Assembly (NCBI RefSeq): GCF_029961765.1
Contig: NZ_CP124681.1
Coordinates: 4,526,001-4,590,000, forward strand
From: Nocardioides sp. QY071
GTDB taxonomy: Bacteria > Actinomycetota > Actinomycetes > Propionibacteriales > Nocardioidaceae
Length of the DNA: 64,000 bases
Direction of reading: 5' to 3'
In this document: positions 7,987 through 15,894 of the stretch, piece by piece
Position numbering within the stretch: position 1 is the first letter of the stretch
Layout: every line of letters starts with the position of its first letter
Position numbers and translations under genes: made by a program
Notes under the pieces: generated by a model
Told to the model about the DNA's origin: nothing
Database searches by the model: none
The model's input: the letters and a program-made list of their open reading frames with translations, nothing else

Positions 7987-9297
7987 CTACTGGTCGGGCG
8001 GGCTGGGGTCGCTGGTGTCGCTGGTGTCGTGGAGGGGGTGGGTGCCGCGGTGGTCGACGCGGAACCGGAACCCGTTGGGGCTGGTCCACACATAGGTCGC
8101 CGGCATCGGGGTCTCGTAACGCCACCGTGAGTGGGTCTTCGCACGGTGGTGGCGCCGACACAGTGGCACTTCGTTGCACGGACAGGTCGGACCACCCTGG
8201 CCGTGGGGCTTGGTGTGGTCGATGTCGCACCTGGTCGCAGGGCGGGTGCAGTGGGGGAAGCGGCAGGTGTGGTCGCGCAGTGCGACCTGGGTCTTGTGGC
8301 GGTCGGGGATCTCGTACGCCGTGACGGGGACGTGGTCGGTGAGGTCGATCACCGGCCGCACGATCACGGTGGTGTGCCGAGCGCGGAGCCATTCCTGGAT
8401 CTGGGCGGTGGTGATGGGGCAGCGGCCTTCGTCCCAGCGGCCGACCGGGTTCTGCCCGGTCAGGGTGGTGTTGGTGACGTGCACGTTGAGCACGACCTTG
8501 CGGCCCGGGACGGTCGCCATCACCTCGCCGGTGTCCGGGTCGGGGAGCAACAGGTCCAGGGCCAGGTCGTGGCGGGCGAGCTCGGCAGCCGCCTTCGAGC
8601 GGCGCACGTCGAGCGTCGAGTCGTCACCGAGTCGCCCCAGGACCACGGCTCGTCGGGCGATCGCTTGGTCGAGGTCGTGGCCATCGGCGGCGTCCAGGAG
8701 CCCGTCGAGGCGGACCAGCCCGTGCTCGTCGACCTCGCCGAGGTCGAAGTGGCGGTGATCGCTCGCCTTCTGACGGTCGGCCTCGACGCGTTCGGGGTCG
8801 AACCGCAGCACTGCTTCGGCGACGAGACGTTCGAGCTGGGCCCAGCCGACTCCGGAGGCGTTCCACAACTGCCGGTCCACGAACCCAGCCGCCTCAGCAC
8901 ACAAGCCGTGGGTGAGGTCCGCGATCCGCTCGGCCCGCCACGGTGCCAACCGCCCAGCCGCGACGGCGTCGTACACGTTCGGCAGCCGCCACGCGCACTC
9001 GATCACGCGGCCGACGTACGCCTTCCCGCCATCGGGGGACCTGCCGAGGACCGCGACGAGCTCCATCAACGCGAACTCCGACACCAACGGGGCACCCGCA
9101 CCCGCGATCGGGACGCCGGTGTCGAGGTAGCCCTCGGTGATCGTCGCCGCACCCACAGGGCCGGTGACGATGTGGCCGCTGGCCCAGGCGGTGATGTCCT
9201 CCCACTCCTCGATGATGAGGGCGTTGCGGGAACGGATCCGGTCACCGACCCGTGACAGCAGGGCTGCTGTCGTGCGGGGCCGGGTCCCGAGATCCAT
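7987..9297 (-). CDS. DUF222 (13E12 repeat-type) protein with C-terminal HNH nuclease domain
   Basis: This 436-residue protein combines a helical DUF222 region (about 1-300) with an HNH domain near residues 355-405. Zinc-binding pairs are visible in DHTCRFPHCTRPATRCDIDH and PCNEVPLCRRHHRAKTH; the DIDH and RRHH residues are the nuclease core. Such genes occur in many copies in mycobacteria and Nocardioides and are thought to be mobile or domesticated nucleases; their function is not established. The ATG at 9297 has GGAGG upstream (9305-9309 on the minus strand). It separates the fliS operon from cheB and has no known link to motility. Confidence 0.88.
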   Translation of the reverse strand: MDLGTRPRTTAALLSRVGDRIRSRNALIIEEWEDITAWASGHIVTGPVGAATITEGYLDTGVPIAGAGAPLVSEFALMELVAVLGRSPDGGKAYVGRVIECAWRLPNVYDAVAAGRLAPWRAERIADLTHGLCAEAAGFVDRQLWNASGVGWAQLERLVAEAVLRFDPERVEADRQKASDHRHFDLGEVDEHGLVRLDGLLDAADGHDLDQAIARRAVVLGRLGDDSTLDVRRSKAAAELARHDLALDLLLPDPDTGEVMATVPGRKVVLNVHVTNTTLTGQNPVGRWDEGRCPITTAQIQEWLRARHTTVIVRPVIDLTDHVPVTAYEIPDRHKTQVALRDHTCRFPHCTRPATRCDIDHTKPHGQGGPTCPCNEVPLCRRHHRAKTHSRWRYETPMPATYVWTSPNGFRFRVDHRGTHPLHDTSDTSDPSPPDQ

Positions 9298-9426
9298 GGC
9301 TGGATCCTCCCACCCAGGTCCGACACATCCACGCGCCGGAAACCCGCCTGTGGACAGGGGAAACTCGATCCGTGGGGTGTGGAGAACCGACGTCTCCAGC
9401 TGCACAGTCCCGGCAGCACAGCCAGA

Positions 9427-9464
9427 GGTCTCGAGACGGTCGCTGCGCGACCTCCTCGACCACC
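9427..9464. repeat. 38-bp palindromic repeat copy downstream of cheB
   Basis: Read on the minus strand, the segment runs GGTGGTCGAGGAGG through the hairpin GGTCGC-GCA-GCGACC and ends CGTCTCGAGACC. It matches about 34 of 40 positions of a segment inside fliN at 29421-29461. It lies 3 bases beyond the cheB stop, so it could act as the cheB terminator. The match to fliN shows it is a dispersed repeat and not a one-off hairpin. Confidence 0.6.
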
Positions 9465-9467
9465 GGG

Positions 9468-10526
9468 TCAGGCCGCGCGGGAGCGCCGTACCGTGGCGAT
9501 GACCCGGTCGGCGAGCTGGTCGAGCGGGAGCACGTCGTCGGCGAGGCCGGCGCCGGCGACCGCGCCGGGCATCCCCCACACCACCGAGCTCTCCTCGTCC
9601 TGGACGAGGATCCGGGCACCGGACGCGGCCAGCTCCTTCGCGCCGGCGAGCCCGTCCTGGCCCATGCCGGTGAGCACGGTGGCGAGCGCGCCGGCGCCGT
9701 ACGCCTCCACGGCGGAGCGGAACAGCACGTCGACGGCCGGGCGGCAGAAGTTCTCCTGCGGTCCCTGGTCGAGGGCCACACGTACACCGGCGGCGGAGCG
9801 CCGTACCCGCAGGTGGAAGTCGCCCGGCGCGATGAGCACCTCGCCCGCGTGCGCCGGCTCACCGTCGACCGCCTCGCGGACGGCCAGCGCGCTGACCTTG
9901 TCGAGGCGCTGGGCGAGCATCGTGGTGAAGACGGGCGGCATGTGCTGGACGACGAGGACCGGGACGCCGAGGTCGGCGGGCAGCCGCGGCAGCAGCCGCG
10001 CCAGCGCGTCGGGTCCGCCGGTGGAGCAGCCGATGAGCAGCGCCGCGACGGGCGCGACGGCGGAGCGGGGCCGCTCGCGCCGTACGACGGGGACGGCGGC
10101 GCCCGGGGTGAGCTTGCGGATCCCTGCCAGGGCGCGGATCCGGGGCACCAGCTGGTCGCGGATCGCGGCGATCCCGTCGGCGATCTGGCCGGTGTTGGAC
10201 GGCTTCGTGACGTAGTCGCTCGCGCCGCGGGACAGCGCGTCGAGGGTCGCCTTCGCGCCGCGCTCGGTCAGCGTCGAGAACATGATCACCGGCAGCCGCG
10301 CGTGCTTCTCGCGGATCCGCGTCAGCGCGCCGAGCCCGTCGAGGTGGGGCATCTCGATGTCGAGGGTGACCACGTCGGGGGCGAGCTCGTCGACCATCCG
10401 CACGGCCTCCAGGCCGTCGCGGGCCACGCCGGCGACCTCGATGTCCGGCGCCTGCCGGAGCGCGGTGGTCACCAGCCGTCGTACCAGCGCCGAGTCGTCG
10501 ACGACGAGAACCCTTATCTGAGTCAC
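9468..10526 (-). CDS. cheB: Chemotaxis response regulator and methylesterase/glutamine deamidase CheB
   Basis: This 352-residue CheB removes methyl groups from chemoreceptors and deamidates them. The receiver domain (1-115) has VLVVDDSALVRRL, phospho-acceptor Asp56 in TLDIEMP, and the Lys of YVTKPS. The C-terminal methylesterase (about 160-345) has the GCSTGGPDAL nucleophile Ser, the VVQHMPPVF His, and the LTGMGQDGLAG Asp segment of the catalytic triad. The GTG at 10526 lies exactly 7 bases after a GCCGATGG -10 element, with no ribosome site, so the mRNA is probably leaderless. It is divergent from cheR, the enzyme that does the opposite reaction. Confidence 0.96.
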   Translation of the reverse strand: MTQIRVLVVDDSALVRRLVTTALRQAPDIEVAGVARDGLEAVRMVDELAPDVVTLDIEMPHLDGLGALTRIREKHARLPVIMFSTLTERGAKATLDALSRGASDYVTKPSNTGQIADGIAAIRDQLVPRIRALAGIRKLTPGAAVPVVRRERPRSAVAPVAALLIGCSTGGPDALARLLPRLPADLGVPVLVVQHMPPVFTTMLAQRLDKVSALAVREAVDGEPAHAGEVLIAPGDFHLRVRRSAAGVRVALDQGPQENFCRPAVDVLFRSAVEAYGAGALATVLTGMGQDGLAGAKELAASGARILVQDEESSVVWGMPGAVAGAGLADDVLPLDQLADRVIATVRRSRAA

Positions 10527-10533
10527 GCCCCGT

Positions 10534-10591
10534 CCATCGGCGCGGGGCTGCTGGGTCTGAGCGCTCAGGTCCCTGCGGGTACCGCCGATGG
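10534..10591. promoter_or_regulatory. Back-to-back sigma-28-like promoters for cheB and cheR with palindromic -35 centre
   Basis: On the minus strand TCAG (10557-10560) is followed by 15 bases and GCCGATGG (10534-10541). On the plus strand TCAG (10565-10568) is followed by 15 bases and GCCGATGG (10584-10591). The two -35 elements lie in the perfect palindrome CTGAGCGCTCAG (10557-10568). Each -10 is followed by 7 bases and then the start codon (GTG at 10526, ATG at 10599). The predicted transcription starts therefore coincide with the start codons. No Shine-Dalgarno sequence is present on either side. Confidence 0.75.
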
Positions 10592-10598
10592 AGCGGGC

Positions 10599-11456
10599 AT
10601 GACGACGTCCACCGCCTTCGCGTCCGTCTCGGCGCTCGTCCGACGGGAGACATCGATGGTGTACGACGAGGGCAAGGAGTACCTCGTCGAGGCCCGGCTC
10701 AACCCGCTCGCCGCCGCCCGCGGCCTGGGACTCGAGGAGTACGTCGCCCGGTTGGCGTTCGACGCCGACGAGCGGCGCAAGGTGGTCGACGCGCTGACCA
10801 TCAACGAGACGAGCTGGTTCCGCGACCACACGCCCTACCAGGCGTTCACCGACGCGATGCTGCCCGCGCTCCTGGAGGGCCGACAGGTCACCCGGCGGCT
10901 GCGGATCTGGAGCGCGGCCTGCTCGAGCGGGCAGGAGGCGTACTCGATCGCGATGCTGCTCGACCAGCACCTGCCGGCGGGGTGGAGCTACGAGATCGTG
11001 GCGACCGACATCTCGACCGCGATGCTGGAGCGGGTCCGGGCCGGGAGGTACAGCCAGGTCGAGGTCAACCGCGGCCTGCCCGCCACCAGCCTGGTCCGCT
11101 ACTTCACCCGCGTGGGACGGGACTGGGAGATCGCCGACCGGCTCCGCGAGCGGGTCACGGTCAAGCACCTCAACCTCGCGGCGCCGTACCTCGGGCTGGG
11201 CAGCTTCGACGTGATCTGGCTGCGCAACGTGCTCATCTACTTCGACGCCTCCACCAAGCAGGACATCCTGCGCCGGATGCTGCCGATGCTGGCCGAGGAC
11301 GGCTACCTGCTCCTCGGCTCCTCCGAGACCACCCTCGACATGCCTGCCGATCTCGCGGCGGCCTGGCAGCGCGAGCAGATCGGGCGGGTTCCGGCGTACC
11401 GCCGCGCGTCGGCCCGCAGCACCCTGACCCCGTCCCTCACCAGCACAGGAGCCTGA
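10599..11456 (+). CDS. cheR: Chemoreceptor methyltransferase CheR
   Basis: This 285-residue SAM-dependent enzyme methylates glutamates on chemoreceptors, balancing CheB. The N-terminal helical domain (1-75) ends near NETSWFRDHTPYQAF, a CheR hallmark. The SAM-binding Rossmann domain has RIWSAACSSGQEAYSIAMLL and the catalytic-site segments FDVIWLRNVLIYFD and YLLLGSSET. The length is normal for CheR. The ATG at 10599 matches the expected domain start and sits 7 bases after the -10 element, so the transcript is probably leaderless. It heads a five-gene run cheR-cheY-cheX-cheY-cheX-like. Confidence 0.96.
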   Translation: MTTSTAFASVSALVRRETSMVYDEGKEYLVEARLNPLAAARGLGLEEYVARLAFDADERRKVVDALTINETSWFRDHTPYQAFTDAMLPALLEGRQVTRRLRIWSAACSSGQEAYSIAMLLDQHLPAGWSYEIVATDISTAMLERVRAGRYSQVEVNRGLPATSLVRYFTRVGRDWEIADRLRERVTVKHLNLAAPYLGLGSFDVIWLRNVLIYFDASTKQDILRRMLPMLAEDGYLLLGSSETTLDMPADLAAAWQREQIGRVPAYRRASARSTLTPSLTSTGA

Positions 11457-11458
11457 CC

Positions 11459-11830
11459 GTGCGAGCGATGATCATCGACGACTCCCGGGCGATGCGCAGC
11501 ATCCTGCGCCGCATCGTCACGGACCTGGACTTCGAGACGAGCGAGGCCGAGCACGGCCAGGCCGCGCTCGACCAGATGCGCGCGGGCGTCGTACCCGACG
11601 TGTGCCTGGTCGACTGGAACATGCCGGTGATGGACGGCTACACGTTCATCACCGAGGTGCGCGCGAACCCGGAGTGGCGCGACGTCACGCTGATGATGGT
11701 GACCACCGAGAGCGAGCAGCGACAGATCGTGCGCGCGCTGGCCGCCGGTGCTCACGAGTACGTCATCAAGCCGTTCACACCGGACGCGATCGTCGACAAG
11801 CTGTCGCTGCTCGGGCTGGTGCCGGCATGA
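11459..11830 (+). CDS. cheY: Single-domain response regulator, CheY type (first copy)
   Basis: This 123-residue receiver domain has acidic residues in MIIDDSRAM, phospho-acceptor Asp52 in VDWNMPVMDG, the Thr of MVTTESE and Lys of YVIKPFTP. Phosphorylated CheY binds the flagellar switch (FliM/FliN, encoded downstream) and changes rotation. The GTG at 11459 follows AGGAG; two bases separate it from the cheR stop. A CheX-type phosphatase gene follows. No cheA or cheW is in the window, so the kinase is encoded elsewhere. Confidence 0.9.
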   Translation: MRAMIIDDSRAMRSILRRIVTDLDFETSEAEHGQAALDQMRAGVVPDVCLVDWNMPVMDGYTFITEVRANPEWRDVTLMMVTTESEQRQIVRALAAGAHEYVIKPFTPDAIVDKLSLLGLVPA

Positions 11831-11834
11831 ATCA

Positions 11835-11885
11835 CCCCACGAAGTTCTACTCCTCCGCTTCGCTCCCCCGTACAACTTCGCGGGG
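11835..11885. repeat. Inverted repeat between cheY and cheX
   Basis: CCCCACGAAGTT (11835-11846) and AACTTCGCGGGG (11874-11885) are complementary at 11 of 12 positions around a 27-base loop. It fills most of the 61-base gap between two otherwise tightly packed genes. It may be a diverged relative of the GCACCCC-type repeats at 48644-55757, which have a similar half-site (CCCCnTACGAATT). Confidence 0.45.
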
Positions 11886-11891
11886 ACCCCG

Positions 11892-12380
11892 ATGAGCGCC
11901 GTCCTGCCCGAGGTCGAGGTGCCCGAGTCCGGGGACGTCCTGGCCGTCACCGAGGACGTGTGGATGGCACTGCTCGGCGACGACGCGATGCTGGTGCCGC
12001 GCGCCGTCCCGCCGGGAACGCCCTTCGACGCCACCGCCTGGTCGGCGGCGACCACCATCAGCGGCGGCTGGCAGGGCGTCGTGACCGTCGAGCTCGACGA
12101 GGCCCTCGCTCGCCGCCTCACCACCCGGATGCTGGCCCTGCCGGCCGACGAGGAGGCCAGCGACAGCGACGTCGCCGACGCCGTCGGCGAACTGGTCAAC
12201 ATGGTCGGCGGCAACGTGAAGAGCCTGATGCCCGGCCCGAGCGTGCTCTCGCTGCCCGCCGTCGCCGCCGGCCGTGCGGCGTTCGCCAGCGACTCGGCGC
12301 TCGCCTGCCGCCTCGACCTCGTGTGGCAGGACGCCCCTGTCCGTGTCTCCGTCCACGTCCCCCAGGAAGGTCCCCGATGA
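11892..12380 (+). CDS. cheX: CheX-type CheY-P phosphatase
   Basis: This 162-residue protein belongs to the CheC/CheX/FliY phosphatase fold, which dephosphorylates CheY-P. The diagnostic D-x3-E-x2-N motif is present as Asp96, Glu100 and Asn103 in DAVGELVNMVGGNVKS. In CheX, this Glu and Asn insert into the CheY active site. The ATG at 11892 gives the usual CheX length. The gene lies between two cheY genes and overlaps the second by ATGA, which supports a shared phosphorelay in place of CheZ. Confidence 0.8.
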   Translation: MSAVLPEVEVPESGDVLAVTEDVWMALLGDDAMLVPRAVPPGTPFDATAWSAATTISGGWQGVVTVELDEALARRLTTRMLALPADEEASDSDVADAVGELVNMVGGNVKSLMPGPSVLSLPAVAAGRAAFASDSALACRLDLVWQDAPVRVSVHVPQEGPR

Positions 12381-12736
12381 AGATCCTGATCGCCGACGAC
12401 AGCCGCGTGATGCGACAGATCGTGATCCGCACCCTGCGCCAGGCCGGGCACGGCGGGCACGACATCGTCGAGGCCGAGAACGGCCGCCAGGCGCTCGAGA
12501 TGGTGCAGTCCGAGGCCCCCGACCTGGTCCTGTCGGACTGGAACATGCCCGAGATGAACGGCATCGACTGCCTCTCCGCGCTCCGCGCCTCCGGCTCTCA
12601 AGTGGCCTTCGGGTTCGTCACCTCGGAGGGCTCGGAGGAGATGCGCGAGCGCGCCGCCTCCGCCGGCGCGGCCTTCCTCATCGCCAAGCCGTTCACCCCG
12701 GAGGCGTTCGACGACGCGCTCCGCAGCGTGATCTGA
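12377..12736 (+). CDS. cheY: Single-domain response regulator, CheY type (second copy)
   Basis: This 119-residue receiver domain has ILIADDSRVMRQI, phospho-acceptor Asp54 in LSDWNMPEMNG, the Thr/Ser site GFVTSEGSEE and Lys in LIAKPFTP. The CheY1-like DWNMP motif shows it is closely related to the copy at 11459 but not identical. The ATGA overlap couples it to cheX. Two CheY proteins in one operon often mean that one drives the motor and the other acts as a phosphate sink; which does which cannot be told here. Confidence 0.9.
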   Translation: MKILIADDSRVMRQIVIRTLRQAGHGGHDIVEAENGRQALEMVQSEAPDLVLSDWNMPEMNGIDCLSALRASGSQVAFGFVTSEGSEEMRERAASAGAAFLIAKPFTPEAFDDALRSVI

Positions 12737-12747
12737 GGTCCGTTGCC

Positions 12748-13227
12748 ATGCCTGTCCACCTCCCCCAGCCCAAGCAGCTGCGCGACCTGCTCGCCGACCT
12801 CCTCGGCCGCGACGTCACGCTCACCCCGTCGGCACCCTTCGCGCCCGGCCCGGACACCCCCGCCTCCGTCGCCCTGTACGTCGACGACAGCCTCCGGATC
12901 AGCGCCCTCATCGCCTGCGACCTGGCCTTCTCGGCGTACGCCGGCGCGGCCCTCGGCCTGATCCCCGTCGGCGACGCCACCGCTGCCGTCGGCGACGGCA
13001 AGGTCACCGACGCGATCTCCGAGAACCTCTACGAGGTGCTCAACATCGCCGCCTCGACCTTCAACGTCGCCGGCGCCGACCACCTGCGCCTGCACGCCCT
13101 CCATCCCGCCGGCCCCCCGCTCGACCCGCAGGTGCGGATCAGCACGCTGACGCTCGGCCGTCGTGAGGACCTGGCCGTCGACATCGCCGGGTACGGCGCG
13201 GGGTTGTTGTCCGTCGTCCTTCTCTGA
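12748..13227 (+). CDS. CheX-like protein (putative second phosphatase or switch-associated factor)
   Basis: This 159-residue protein starts 11 bases after the second cheY. It has the size and alpha/beta pattern of CheX. The helix DAISENLYEVLNIAASTFN contains E-x3-E-x2-N (Glu92, Glu96, Asn99), which differs from the canonical D/S-x3-E-x2-N only at the first position. The catalytic Glu and Asn are thus kept. It could be a second CheY-P phosphatase matched to the second CheY, or a degenerate family member. It was not recognised as any named protein. Confidence 0.55.
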   Translation: MPVHLPQPKQLRDLLADLLGRDVTLTPSAPFAPGPDTPASVALYVDDSLRISALIACDLAFSAYAGAALGLIPVGDATAAVGDGKVTDAISENLYEVLNIAASTFNVAGADHLRLHALHPAGPPLDPQVRISTLTLGRREDLAVDIAGYGAGLLSVVLL

Positions 13228-13313
13228 GGGACAACTCCGGGACACCGACAGGGACAAGATCGAGGACGCGTAGCCCTCCGGGCCGGGACGGCGGGCCTCC
13301 TAGCGTCCCCGCC

Positions 13314-14336
13314 ATGAACCCCCAGAACCGCAAGCGAAAGTCCCTGTTCACCCTCGGCGCAGGCCTCCTCACCGCCTCCCTGCTGGCGTTCGCGGCCCCG
13401 GCCCACGCGAGCAGCGAGTGGCAGGACGGCAGCAGTCAGTCCGACACGATCCTCGACTGCTGGACCGGCCAGCCGTCGACCGGCGTCACCGCGAACACCG
13501 GGTGGTGGTCGCCGACCGGCGAGGTGCCGAAGGTGGGCGAGCCGTTCCTGCTGCACGGGTACGTCGGCCTGGTCGGGCTGCCGTGCAGCAGCGGCGTGAC
13601 CGTCGTACCGGAGCTGGTGTTCGACGAGACCGCGTTCGGCTACCCCGACGAGCCCGTGAAGTGGGGCATCAACGCCATCGACGACCCGACCCCGACCTTC
13701 TCGACCGACCCGGTCGAGCTGACGCGGGGCCCGAACAACGGCATCGCTATCGCGTCGGTGAACGGCCAGGCGATCACCCTCAAGCGCGGCCAGATCTTCG
13801 AGTTCCAGGTGCCGGTGGTGGCCAAGCGCGCCCTGAAGGGCACCGCCACGCCCGCGCCGAGCTGCTACGAGCGGACCGCCGGCATCGCGGCGTGCCCGGT
13901 CGCCACCTCGGGCGACCACCTGCAGGTCGCGTTCCAGGTGGCCGGCCACGGCGGCGACAAGAACTTCGTGACGCCGTACGTCCCGCTGTTCGCCGCGGGC
14001 ACGGACACCGGCGGCGGGGCCGGCGGCGGTGGCGGCGCCATCGCGAAGGCCACCTCGAGCACCAGCGCGACGTTCAAGGTCTCGGCCCGCAAGAAGGGGA
14101 AGGCGACGGTCACCGTCCAGGCGAGCGCCGCACCCACCGGCGAGGTCGTCGTGCGCGACCTCGCGCGCAAGGGCCGGATCGTCGCCCGGGGCACGCTGAG
14201 CGCCGGCCACCACGGCGTCCTCACGCTGAAGGTCGCCAAGCTCGGCAAGGGCAAGCACCGCCTGGTGGCGCAGTACGCCGGCTCGCCGGGCGTGCAGCCC
14301 TCGACGTCGGGGGTGAGGAAGCTCCGCCTGAAGTAG
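13314..14336 (+). CDS. Secreted protein with Gly-rich linker and C-terminal Ig-like domain
   Basis: This 340-residue protein has a Sec signal peptide (basic RKRKS, hydrophobic core, cleavage near AAPAHA-SS at residue 32-33). Residues 35-225 form an unrecognised domain with paired cysteines (LDCWTG, LPCSSG, SCYERT, AACPVA). A Gly run (TGGGAGGGGGA) precedes a Lys-rich C-terminal bacterial Ig-like repeat (about 250-340, KGKATVTVQASAAPTGEVVV). TAGCGT lies 7 bases before the ATG, suggesting a leaderless transcript from a housekeeping promoter. Nothing ties it to motility except position. Confidence 0.75.
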   Translation: MNPQNRKRKSLFTLGAGLLTASLLAFAAPAHASSEWQDGSSQSDTILDCWTGQPSTGVTANTGWWSPTGEVPKVGEPFLLHGYVGLVGLPCSSGVTVVPELVFDETAFGYPDEPVKWGINAIDDPTPTFSTDPVELTRGPNNGIAIASVNGQAITLKRGQIFEFQVPVVAKRALKGTATPAPSCYERTAGIAACPVATSGDHLQVAFQVAGHGGDKNFVTPYVPLFAAGTDTGGGAGGGGGAIAKATSSTSATFKVSARKKGKATVTVQASAAPTGEVVVRDLARKGRIVARGTLSAGHHGVLTLKVAKLGKGKHRLVAQYAGSPGVQPSTSGVRKLRLK

Positions 14337-14352
14337 TCCGCACGAGAGCGTC

Positions 14353-14386
14353 GGGCCGGGTCGAGGACGTCTTGACCCGGCCCTTT
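14353..14386 (+). terminator. Intrinsic terminator after the secreted protein gene
   Basis: GGGCCGGGTC (14353-14362) pairs perfectly with GACCCGGCCC (14374-14383) and is followed by TTT. It is 17 bases past the stop at 14336. Confidence 0.8.
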
Positions 14387-14451
14387 GCATGGGACTACCT
14401 TGCGTCCGAACCATCTGAACACACCCGTTGACAGATACTCGAGGACCCGCC

Positions 14452-15378
14452 GTGCCCCGAACCGCTCCCACGACGCTGCTCGGCACCGTCTCCAGCCTCG
14501 GTACGACGAGCGGGGTCGCCAACATCATCCAGCAGCTGGCGCTGCCGCCGGTGGGCGAAGGCGTGAGCGAGAGCCGGGTGGTGTCGGGGAGCCCGCGGCG
14601 CTACCCGGTCAAGCGGGCACGGACGACGGGTCAGTACCTCGCCCTCGCGGTGGCGGGCAACGACGAGGACCGCGCCGCCATGCGGGCCGCGGTCGCGCAG
14701 GTGCACCGGCACGTGCGCTCCGGCGAGCACAGCCCGGTCGCCTACAACGCCAACGCCGTCGACCTGCAGCTGTGGGTGGCGGCCTGCCTGTTCCGGTTCT
14801 TCGTCGACCAGCACGTCCTGCTGTACGGCGACCTCAGCCGCACCGAGCTGGACACCCTCGTCCGGGCAGCCGCTCCCCTGGCCACCGGCGTCAACGTCCG
14901 CCCGGAGCACTGGCCGGCGGACTGGGCGGCCTTCGAGGACTACTGGGCGAACATGCTGCCGCGGATGGCGATCTCCGACGAGGTACGCCGCGACTTCGAG
15001 TCGCTGGCCGACCTCGGGTTCCTGGGCGAGGCCTGGGGGCTGCCGGGACGGCTCCTCTCGCAGGCCTTCGGGCCGGCGTACCACTTCATGACGCGCGGCA
15101 ACCTGCCGCCGTACTTCCGCGAGCTCATGGGCTGGTCGTGGACGCCCCGGGACCAGAGGAGGTTCGAGCGCGCCCTGACCGCACTGCGCTGGGCCGACCG
15201 GCTGGGCAACCGGGTGGTGCTGCGGATGGTCTACCGCCTCTACGTCGCCGACTTCCGGATCAGGCGGAGGCTCGGCTTGAAGGTCCTCGGCCGGCTGCGG
15301 GTGTCCGACCTGATGGTCCGCGACGGCGGCGGCCGGCGGTGGCCGGCCCGCGTGCGACAGGTCGATCGGTCGAGATAG
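14452..15378 (+). CDS. MpaB-family (DUF2236) oxygenase-like protein
   Basis: This 308-residue protein resembles the MpaB/DUF2236 family, heme-dependent oxygenases related to the latex-clearing rubber oxygenase Lcp. Typical elements are VVSGSPRRYPVKRARTTGQY near residue 40, VHRHVRSGEHSPVAYNANAV with candidate heme-ligand His, LQLWVAACLFRFFVDQHV, and the later PAYHFMTRGNLPPYFRELM. The substrate is unknown. GTG at 14452 has GAGGA 6 bases upstream. It lies between the chemotaxis genes and flgB but faces the same way; the hairpin at 15383-15412 separates it from the flgB promoter. Confidence 0.7.
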   Translation: MPRTAPTTLLGTVSSLGTTSGVANIIQQLALPPVGEGVSESRVVSGSPRRYPVKRARTTGQYLALAVAGNDEDRAAMRAAVAQVHRHVRSGEHSPVAYNANAVDLQLWVAACLFRFFVDQHVLLYGDLSRTELDTLVRAAAPLATGVNVRPEHWPADWAAFEDYWANMLPRMAISDEVRRDFESLADLGFLGEAWGLPGRLLSQAFGPAYHFMTRGNLPPYFRELMGWSWTPRDQRRFERALTALRWADRLGNRVVLRMVYRLYVADFRIRRRLGLKVLGRLRVSDLMVRDGGGRRWPARVRQVDRSR

Positions 15379-15405
15379 TCAGGACCTAGTCCCAGCCCCG
15401 GGGAC

Positions 15406-15432
15406 TCAGGTCGGAGCGAGCCGCACCGATCA
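15406..15432 (+). promoter_or_regulatory. Candidate sigma-28 promoter of the flgB operon
   Basis: TCAG (15406-15409), 15 bases, then ACCGATCA (15425-15432). The -10 differs from the motA-operon copy (GCCGATCA) only in its first base. The -35 sits in the right arm of an imperfect hairpin (15383-15412) just after the MpaB stop. The flgB GTG is 100 bases downstream, so a leader is expected; AGGAG precedes flgB. Confidence 0.5.
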
Positions 15433-15531
15433 GGCACGGTGAGCGACGGATTGCTCACCCTCGCCGACGGACCGGCACCGACTTCTCGCACCGACCCCTG
15501 ACGGGACCGGTGCATCTCCAGGAGATCGACC

Positions 15532-15894
15532 GTGTCCTTCGCAGCGTCCGACGCCGTCGGCTTCGTGTTGCACTCCGCGATCAACGGGCTGTCCCAGCGG
15601 CAGCAGGTGATCGCCGACAACATCGCCAACGTCGACACCCCTGGCTTCCGTGCCCGCAGCGTCGAGTTCGAGTCCGCGCTCACCAGCGCGATCGAGCACG
15701 GCCGCGCCACGACGAGCGACCTCACCGCGACCGTCTCGGCCACAGACACCCCGGTCGGTGCCAACGACAACAACGTCGACCTCCGCAAGGAGTCGATCGC
15801 CGCCATCCAGACGCAGTACCAGTACCAGATCATGGGCCGGGCGATCAGCGACCGCGACTCGCGCCTGAACATGATGGCCGGGGGTGCGGCCTGA
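15532..15894 (+). CDS. flgB: Flagellar proximal rod protein FlgB
   Basis: This 120-residue rod subunit assembles on the FliE/MS-ring base. The N-terminal motif QRQQVIADNIANVDTPGFRA and C-terminal helical segment (KESIAAIQTQYQYQIMGRAI) are those of FlgB. GTG at 15532 follows AGGAG with good spacing. It opens a long co-directional run (flgB to flgE), with stop and start codons overlapping at most junctions, typical of a single operon. Confidence 0.95.
   Translation: MSFAASDAVGFVLHSAINGLSQRQQVIADNIANVDTPGFRARSVEFESALTSAIEHGRATTSDLTATVSATDTPVGANDNNVDLRKESIAAIQTQYQYQIMGRAISDRDSRLNMMAGGAA

Noticed and set aside
14428..14433. TTGACA as a -35 element for the MpaB-like gene
   Set aside because: No -10-like sequence lies 16-19 bases downstream, and the GTG start would come too early.
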